A stretch of 5,587 nt of DNA from CAYZRJ01 sp964480825 (lineage in GTDB: Bacteria > Patescibacteriota > WWE3 > UBA101185 > UBA10185), in contig CAYZRJ010000040.1 of assembly GCA_964480825.1 (NCBI GenBank), forward strand, positions 1-5,587, read 5' to 3'. Both the position numbers and the translations under genes were made by a program. Position 1 is the stretch's first letter. Every line of letters begins with the position of its first letter. Positions 1 through 3,936 of the stretch are shown here, piece by piece. Under the pieces are notes generated by a model. That model made no database searches and was not told the DNA's origin. It was given only the letters and a program-made list of their open reading frames with translations.

Positions 1-747
1 AGCGGGCATTCGATCTACAGGTATTTCAACACCCCAATCTAAATCTCTTGTAATTGCGCGGGGTTTAAGCCCTTCTTCTAGCCAACCGTATGTTTCTTTG
101 GCAACCCAACCTTTCCACTTGCTACTGGTAGAATCAACATAAGCCCTCAAAGTTTTTTGTAGTTTAGGCCAGTTGATAAAGTAATGTTGAGTATCTTTTA
201 ACTCAACATGTTCTTTAGATAGATTACTTACAGGATTTATTAATTCGCCTTGGGTAATTAATTTTCCGCAGTTATCGCACTGATCGCTTCGTGATTCTTT
301 AAAGTGACAAAAAGGACATTCACCAATAACATACCGGTCGGGCAAAAACCTATTTGCGATAGAGGAGTAGTATTGCCTTTGCGTATCAATAAATAATAGA
401 TCCGCTTCTAAAAATTTAATGAAAAAATCCTGAACAATCTTAATGTGATTTTCATGGTTGGTTAAAGTATATAAATCATAAGTTAAACCTAGAATATCTT
501 TAAAAAGCTCAACGTCTTTTGTATGATATTCTTCAACAATTTTTGAGGGATGCACGCCGCGCTTGTCTGCTTCGATTGTAATTGGGGTTCCAAAACAATC
601 CGAACCTGAAACCATCAAAACTTGATTTCCAACTAAACGGTTGTAGCGCGCAAAAATATCGGCCGGAAGTAAATACCCAGCCAAATGTCCGACATGGAGG
701 TCACCGTTAACGTAAGGCCACGCGACGCCAATAAAAACTTTTTTCAT
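1..747 (-). CDS. metG: Methionyl-tRNA synthetase, N-terminal part (3' end cut by window edge)
   Basis: This cytoplasmic class I aminoacyl-tRNA synthetase charges tRNA-Met with methionine using ATP. The 249 visible codons run without a stop from ATG at 747 to base 1. The product opens MKKVFIGVAWPYVNGDLHVGH, so the ATP-binding HIGH motif is present as HVGH at residues 18-21. The Rossmann fold follows (VSGSDCFGTPI near residue 47), then a zinc knuckle with Cys144, Cys147, Cys157 and Cys160. That CxxC/CxxC pair matches the E. coli-type (MetG1) connective domain almost residue for residue. Near the edge the protein reads KPRAITRDLDWGVEIP, typical of the family. The KMSKS loop, anticodon-binding domain and any C-terminal dimerisation domain lie outside the window. 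The start is chosen because the protein begins exactly where MetRS proteins usually begin. There is no Shine-Dalgarno sequence, but an extended -10 element ends 9 nt before the ATG. The identification is very secure. Confidence 0.97.
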   Translation of the reverse strand, partial: MKKVFIGVAWPYVNGDLHVGHLAGYLLPADIFARYNRLVGNQVLMVSGSDCFGTPITIEADKRGVHPSKIVEEYHTKDVELFKDILGLTYDLYTLTNHENHIKIVQDFFIKFLEADLLFIDTQRQYYSSIANRFLPDRYVIGECPFCHFKESRSDQCDNCGKLITQGELINPVSNLSKEHVELKDTQHYFINWPKLQKTLRAYVDSTSSKWKGWVAKETYGWLEEGLKPRAITRDLDWGVEIPVDRMPA

Positions 748-756
748 AGTGAGGGT

Positions 757-765
757 ATTATAGCA
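757..765 (-). promoter_or_regulatory. Extended -10 promoter element of metG
   Basis: On the minus strand the sequence TGCTATAAT is a perfect -10 hexamer preceded by the TGn extension. Only 9 nt (accctcact) separate it from the metG ATG at 747. Transcription would therefore begin at or within a few bases of the start codon. No good -35 hexamer lies 16-18 bp upstream, which is acceptable for an extended -10 promoter. The spacer to the ATG contains no GGAGG-like sequence. A 6-bp inverted repeat overlaps the upstream half of the element, so a repressor site is possible. Confidence 0.5.
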
Positions 766-776
766 GTTGCACTGCT
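762..776. repeat. Inverted repeat AGCAGT-N3-ACTGCT at the metG promoter
   Basis: A perfect 6-bp inverted repeat with a 3-bp spacer overlaps the upstream edge of the metG -10 element. It could be a short operator in DNA or a small hairpin in a transcript reading through from the response regulator gene. No T-run follows it, so it is not a classical terminator. Confidence 0.45.
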
Positions 777-780
777 GGAC

Positions 781-845
781 GAGTACGTCTAATCAAGATT
801 ACTTGCGATCGAGTACGATCTACAGCTTCGCTGATCGCTGAGTAC
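781..845. repeat. Three GAGTAC direct repeats at about 30-bp spacing
   Basis: GAGTAC occurs at 781-786, 811-816 and 840-845, with start-to-start distances of 30 and 29 bp. Each copy is followed 2-3 bases later by CTA. In the first two copies AGTA sits as a four-base loop between complementary flanks (GACG/CGTC and GATCG/CGATC). The flanks differ between copies but remain complementary. The third copy has only two complementary flank pairs. Confidence 0.5.
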
Positions 846-865
846 ATCCTATACGGAGATTAGCT

Positions 866-1231
866 CTACTTTAAATACTGCTTAATCTCTTCAACAATTC
901 TCTCATTTATAACCTCGGATTTTACCAAATATGCTACGGCACCTTTAGCAAACGCATCTTTGATAACAACATCGCTACTTAAGTTAGTCAAAACAACAAC
1001 CGGAATATCTTTTGTTAAAGGTTCTAGTTTTAACTGTTCTAAAACACGTAAACCGTCCATTTTTGGCATCATGATATCCAGCAAAATAAGATTCGGCTTT
1101 TCGGCTTTTGCTTTTTCTAAACCGTCGATTCCGTCAACTGCCGTAATTACGCTAAAACCTTCGAAACTAAAGATTTTTTCATACATTCGTAAAATTAAAA
1201 TTTCATCTTCGATTAATAATACTTTTTGCAT
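866..1231 (-). CDS. Single-domain response regulator (CheY-like REC protein)
   Basis: This 121-residue protein consists only of a receiver domain. Visible residues are the acidic pocket E8-D9-E10, the phosphoacceptor D52 in LLDIMMPKMDG, the switch threonine T82, the aromatic switch Y101 and the conserved lysine K104. The usual Lys-Pro is Lys-Ser here (YLVKSEV). There is no DNA-binding or enzymatic output domain, so it would act through protein contacts or pass phosphate onward. It lies 51 bp downstream of the histidine kinase gene on the same strand, so the kinase is its likely phosphodonor. The ATG at 1231 starts directly at the first REC beta strand (MQKVLLIEDE). There is no Shine-Dalgarno sequence; a -10-like TACAAT lies 8 nt upstream. 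The family is certain, the biological output is unknown. Confidence 0.95.
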   Translation of the reverse strand: MQKVLLIEDEILILRMYEKIFSFEGFSVITAVDGIDGLEKAKAEKPNLILLDIMMPKMDGLRVLEQLKLEPLTKDIPVVVLTNLSSDVVIKDAFAKGAVAYLVKSEVINERIVEEIKQYLK

Positions 1232-1239
1232 ATATAAAT

Positions 1240-1268
1240 ATTGTATATAGCGCTTTGATACTATGCAA
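1240..1268 (-). promoter_or_regulatory. Possible promoter of the response regulator gene
   Basis: In the 51-bp gap between kinase and regulator the minus strand reads TTGCAT, 17 bp, TACAAT. The -10-like hexamer ends 8 nt before the ATG at 1231. The hexamers match the sigma-70 consensus at 3 of 6 and 5 of 6 positions. Transcription from here would give a nearly leaderless regulator mRNA in addition to any read-through from the kinase gene. Confidence 0.35.
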
Positions 1269-1282
1269 CAGGTAATGTGTTC

Positions 1283-2881
1283 TTATGCCGTTGGCAAGGT
1301 AAACGCGAAGGTTGAACCGACGCCAACTTCGGATTTTTCTAAAAATATGGAACCGCGCATCGCTTCGACCATGAGTTTTGATATGTACAGCCCAAGCCCT
1401 GTGCTTCGAGCCGCATCCCGCGTGTAGATGTTTACATCGGCTTGTTGAAATTTTCTAAACAGAAGGTTTTGGCTTTGAAGGGAAATCCCTTTACCGCTAT
1501 CCGAAACCGATATTTTTACACCTTTATCCAAAACTACAGCTGAAACCACACACCCGCCGCGATCGCTATAAGTAAGACCGTTACTAATTAAATTTATTAA
1601 AATTTCACGTGTCCTGTCACGGTCAGCCAAAACTAACGGCAATTTACCAAGTGTAACTGTGCTTTTTATAAATAAATTCTTTGCATTCGCGCTAAACTGC
1701 AATTCTTTTACAACATCTTCGATGATCTCCGCTATATCAAACTCTTCTTGTTTAAACTGCATCTTACCTTGCTCAAGACGCGACATATTTAAAAACTCGT
1801 TTACTAAACCTATCAATCTAAGGCTTGAAATACCTATATCCTCAATGATTTCGTTAAAGTCAGTATCATTAATTTTATCTTCGTAATGCTTTTTAATAAG
1901 TTCGACGTTACCGCGTATAGCGGTCAACGGAGTTCTAAGCTCATGAGAAGCGATAGAAAAAAACTCATCCTTTGATCTTTCTAATATCTTTTGCTCGGTT
2001 ATATCGGTAACAAGAATAATATTTCCAATTGTTTCGTTGCTAAGCGAACTTAAAAAAATGGGAGCAATGTAGATTTCTAAAAACTTTCTTTCAAGGTCGA
2101 TGTCCTTAATTAAATATGGTTTTTTGGAAGTTTTTACTAAACCATAAAATTTCACTAGATTTACCGAACCACTTAGAAAATCGCGCAAATCGTTAAGATG
2201 CCACTCCGTTTTTTTTACGCCAAAAATAAATCCCAGCGTCTCGTTAGCCACAACTACATCGTCGTCGGCGTCAGTAACTAAAAATCCATGGGGAAAACTG
2301 TTTATCGATGCTAGAAGACGGGCTTTTTCTCGGTTTAACTCTGATGTACGCTCTTCAACTTTTTTCTCTACGCCTTTTTTTTCGGCTTCCAACGCCTTTT
2401 CAAGTTTTTCCAGCTCTTCGTTTTGACTAGCAAACAACTCTGCGCGGTCTCTCATTGTTTTTTCGTTCAGGCTCAATAGATTAATTATTTCTAAATGCGA
2501 TGTGATATCGGTGCCGATACTCAAAACTCCGACAGGTTTGCCGCCCTCTAAAATCGGGGAGTTAAACCAATCTACGTATATTTTGCTTCCGTCCTTTTTT
2601 AAAATGGGATTTTCTGACTGCATGCTGTAATTATTTTCAAGAATAGCTTTTATTTTTTTATCAAAAGTCTCGATTTTGTTAACGGGAATAAAAATATCAA
2701 AAATATCTTTGTCTAACACTTCGACCAGATTGTAGCCGGTGGCGCTTAAAAAAAACGGATTCGCGTAAACGATACTACCTTTGTTATCGATACCTACAAT
2801 AAAAAGACGCATATCGGTAACGATTTTTTGCAGAGTTTGATTAATTAACTGCTTTTCAAAATCAGTTTGTTTATTAGGCAT
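1283..2881 (-). CDS. Soluble PAS-PAS sensor histidine kinase
   Basis: This 532-residue cytoplasmic sensor kinase should autophosphorylate on His and pass phosphate to a receiver domain, probably the regulator encoded just downstream. Domains in order: PAS/PAC about 15-130 (VYANPFFLSATGY; GTDITSHLE), a charged coiled coil about 135-190, a second PAS about 190-297 ending VTDITEQK, HisKA with SHELRTP and phosphoacceptor H313, then HATPase_c. The ATP domain shows the N box (N430, N434), G1 (DSGKGI, 461-466), the F box (LFRKFQQ) and G2 (STGLGL, 493-498). N434 is followed by Gly where Ala is usual. No transmembrane segment is present, so it senses an internal cue. The frame stays open upstream to 3241, but that stretch runs antisense to the next gene and has no PAS character. 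ATG 2881 is preferred because an extended -10 element lies 7 nt upstream; ATG 2893 would add four residues. Confidence 0.95.
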   Translation of the reverse strand: MPNKQTDFEKQLINQTLQKIVTDMRLFIVGIDNKGSIVYANPFFLSATGYNLVEVLDKDIFDIFIPVNKIETFDKKIKAILENNYSMQSENPILKKDGSKIYVDWFNSPILEGGKPVGVLSIGTDITSHLEIINLLSLNEKTMRDRAELFASQNEELEKLEKALEAEKKGVEKKVEERTSELNREKARLLASINSFPHGFLVTDADDDVVVANETLGFIFGVKKTEWHLNDLRDFLSGSVNLVKFYGLVKTSKKPYLIKDIDLERKFLEIYIAPIFLSSLSNETIGNIILVTDITEQKILERSKDEFFSIASHELRTPLTAIRGNVELIKKHYEDKINDTDFNEIIEDIGISSLRLIGLVNEFLNMSRLEQGKMQFKQEEFDIAEIIEDVVKELQFSANAKNLFIKSTVTLGKLPLVLADRDRTREILINLISNGLTYSDRGGCVVSAVVLDKGVKISVSDSGKGISLQSQNLLFRKFQQADVNIYTRDAARSTGLGLYISKLMVEAMRGSIFLEKSEVGVGSTFAFTLPTA

Positions 2882-2888
2882 TAGAATA

Positions 2889-2897
2889 ATCATAACA
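2889..2897 (-). promoter_or_regulatory. Extended -10 promoter element of the histidine kinase gene
   Basis: The minus strand reads TGTTATGAT: a TGn extension followed by TATGAT, which matches the -10 consensus at 5 of 6 positions. Exactly 7 nt (tattcta) separate it from the ATG at 2881. The alternative ATG at 2893 lies inside the element, which argues against that start. No Shine-Dalgarno sequence is present. Confidence 0.45.
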
Positions 2898-2914
2898 AGA
2901 AACTTTGGCTGTTG

Positions 2915-2920
2915 TATAAT
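2915..2920 (+). promoter_or_regulatory. -10 element (TATAAT) of the exported protein operon
   Basis: A perfect TATAAT ends 7 nt (gatttgg) before the ATG at 2928. Seventeen bp upstream lies ATAACA (2892-2897), a weak -35 that matches TTGACA at 4 of 6 positions and overlaps the kinase promoter on the other strand. The first in-frame ATG, at 2919, overlaps this hexamer and would not be transcribed from it, so translation most likely starts at 2928. The two divergent -10 elements are about 20 bp apart. Confidence 0.45.
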
Positions 2921-2927
2921 GATTTGG

Positions 2928-3605
2928 ATGAAAAAAGGAATAATAAAGGGACGTTTTCTAAACACTTTATACGTTTTGTTAATATTTGCCTCACTTCTTG
3001 GAATCTTTAAATTAAAAGAATCTTCCAGGAAAAACGCTGAAAAAATTATTGAGCAAAATAAAGATAAGGTTGTAAAACTTGAGAAAAAAGACTTTCTTTC
3101 TAATCTTATTGATAGGGGATTGGCAGCAAAATGCGCGTTTTCGCAGGATTTAATAAACTCTAAAGTGGTCGGAATTATATACGTAGCTGACGGACTTATA
3201 CGTACCGATATTACAACCTCCGACAAAAGCGAACCGAACAAACTTAGTCACACAATCATAAAAGATAATTACATGTATCTTTGGTACGATAAGCATGTTG
3301 CGGGGATGAAGTTAGCAATCAAACCAAATAATACAGATACGATCGAATCGACTCCTTCACAGGACTCTTTACAAATTTTAACACTGCAAAATCTTACAGA
3401 ATTGTTAGGCACGGCAAACTATAAATGTGAAGAGTGGGAAACGGATAGTTTTAAATTCGTACTTCCACCGGAAATTAATTTTGTTGACACCAAAGAATTT
3501 GCTGAGGAACTAAGCAGGCAAATATGTCAAAGATGTGATGCGGAAGATACCGAAGCCTCTAGACTTTTGTGCAGAAAAGAACTAAAATGTAACGAGAATG
3601 ATTAG
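2928..3605 (+). CDS. Signal-anchored Cys-rich exported protein of unknown function
   Basis: I cannot assign a function to this 225-residue protein. A basic N-terminus (MKKGIIKGRF) precedes one hydrophobic segment at about 11-28, with no lipobox cysteine, so it is probably an N-terminally anchored protein facing outside. A Lys/Glu-rich linker follows (about 29-58). The body has alternating strands with the pattern KCAFS (C69), IIYVADGLIRTDI, HTIIKDNYMYLWYDKHVAGMKLAI and YKCEEW (C167). It resembles LolA/DUF4412-like beta-sheet proteins, but that is only a hunch. The C-terminal tail carries C200, C203, C215 and C221. With C69 and C167 this makes six cysteines, enough for three disulfides. From memory, similar proteins with a Cys-rich tail are common and unannotated in CPR genomes. 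The start at 2928 is chosen over 2919 because TATAAT covers the latter. The stop overlaps the next gene by 8 bp. Confidence 0.85.
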   Translation: MKKGIIKGRFLNTLYVLLIFASLLGIFKLKESSRKNAEKIIEQNKDKVVKLEKKDFLSNLIDRGLAAKCAFSQDLINSKVVGIIYVADGLIRTDITTSDKSEPNKLSHTIIKDNYMYLWYDKHVAGMKLAIKPNNTDTIESTPSQDSLQILTLQNLTELLGTANYKCEEWETDSFKFVLPPEINFVDTKEFAEELSRQICQRCDAEDTEASRLLCRKELKCNEND

Positions 3606-3936
3606 ATTTATATTAAGACTACTAATTAATACTGTTGCCGTCTACGTTACTGCGAGCATTGTTCCGGGAATAAAAATAGATAATTTCACGTCAGCTCTTA
3701 TCGCGTCTGTCGTTCTCGGGATTTTAAATACTCTAATTAAACCCATTTTAATAATACTTACTTTACCCGTTAACATTTTAACCTTGGGTCTTTTCACACT
3801 TGTAATTAACGCATTTATGATTACTTTAACAGCATCTTTAGTGAATGGTTTTCACGTCGAAACGTTTTTAAGCGCCATTCTATTTAGCATCGTTTTATCA
3901 ATTGTCGGATGGTTTCTTGGCTTTCTATCTCTCTGA
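3598..3936 (+). CDS. Four-helix membrane protein, phage holin superfamily IV / YvlD type
   Basis: This 112-residue, almost wholly hydrophobic inner-membrane protein has four segments at about 4-21, 31-55, 60-82 and 89-110. The patterns VPGIKIDNFTSALIASVVL, LNTLIKPILIILTLPVNILT and LGLFTLVINAFM are typical of the PF04020 family (phage holin family 4, YvlD-like). Despite the name, chromosomal members are widespread and not tied to phage; their role is not established, though an envelope role is plausible. The two halves resemble each other with a 60-residue offset. The ATG lies inside the end of the upstream gene (8-bp overlap, ATGATTAG) and lacks a Shine-Dalgarno sequence, so translation is probably coupled to the exported protein. 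The TGA stop directly abuts the stop of the convergent elp3. Family assignment is strong, function unknown. Confidence 0.9.
   Translation: MIRFILRLLINTVAVYVTASIVPGIKIDNFTSALIASVVLGILNTLIKPILIILTLPVNILTLGLFTLVINAFMITLTASLVNGFHVETFLSAILFSIVLSIVGWFLGFLSL

Larger units (their letters stand above)
748..865. other. Structured spacer between response regulator and metG
   Basis: This 118-bp spacer is the longest stretch in the window without a gene. It holds the metG -10 element and a chain of short inverted repeats: AGCAGT/ACTGCT (762-776), GACG-AGTA-CGTC (778-789), TAATC-AA-GATTA (790-801), GATCG-AGTA-CGATC (807-820), and an alternative arm pairing 816-820 with 833-837 and 824-826 with 830-832. 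By direct count, bases 771-860 contain 42 G+C in 90 (47%), while 961-1080 inside the neighbouring gene contain 40 in 120 (33%). Spacers are usually more AT-rich than genes, so this points to a constrained structured RNA, an operator array or an inserted repeat. I see no reading frame, tRNA or T-box consensus. Confidence 0.5.

Noticed and set aside
781..845. CRISPR array suggested by repeats at about 30-bp spacing
   Set aside because: The shared unit is only 6 bp with a loose CTA, the intervening DNA is itself self-complementary, and no cas gene is present.
748..865. T-box riboswitch upstream of metG
   Set aside because: No T-box consensus, specifier loop or antiterminator is visible, and the -10 element sits only 9 nt before the ATG.
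960..1250. Plus-strand open frame of 96 codons
   Set aside because: It is the shadow of the response regulator on the opposite strand; its composition is Ser/Lys/Ile-rich with no recognisable domain.
1659..1886. Plus-strand open frame of 75 codons
   Set aside because: It is antisense to the HisKA/HATPase part of the kinase and has no independent support.
2919..2927. ATG at 2919 as the start of the exported protein
   Set aside because: The perfect TATAAT at 2915-2920 covers this codon, and the basic stretch MKKGIIKGRF starting at 2928 is a normal signal-anchor N-terminus.
2894..3241. In-frame extension of the histidine kinase to a 652-residue protein
   Set aside because: It lies antisense to the well-supported exported-protein gene, shows no domain or membrane logic, and the kinase promoter element and PAS domain both point to a start at 2881.
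3598..3936. Prophage origin implied by the 'phage holin' family name
   Set aside because: No phage gene is nearby and chromosomal YvlD-type members are common in bacteria; the name alone is not evidence of a prophage.
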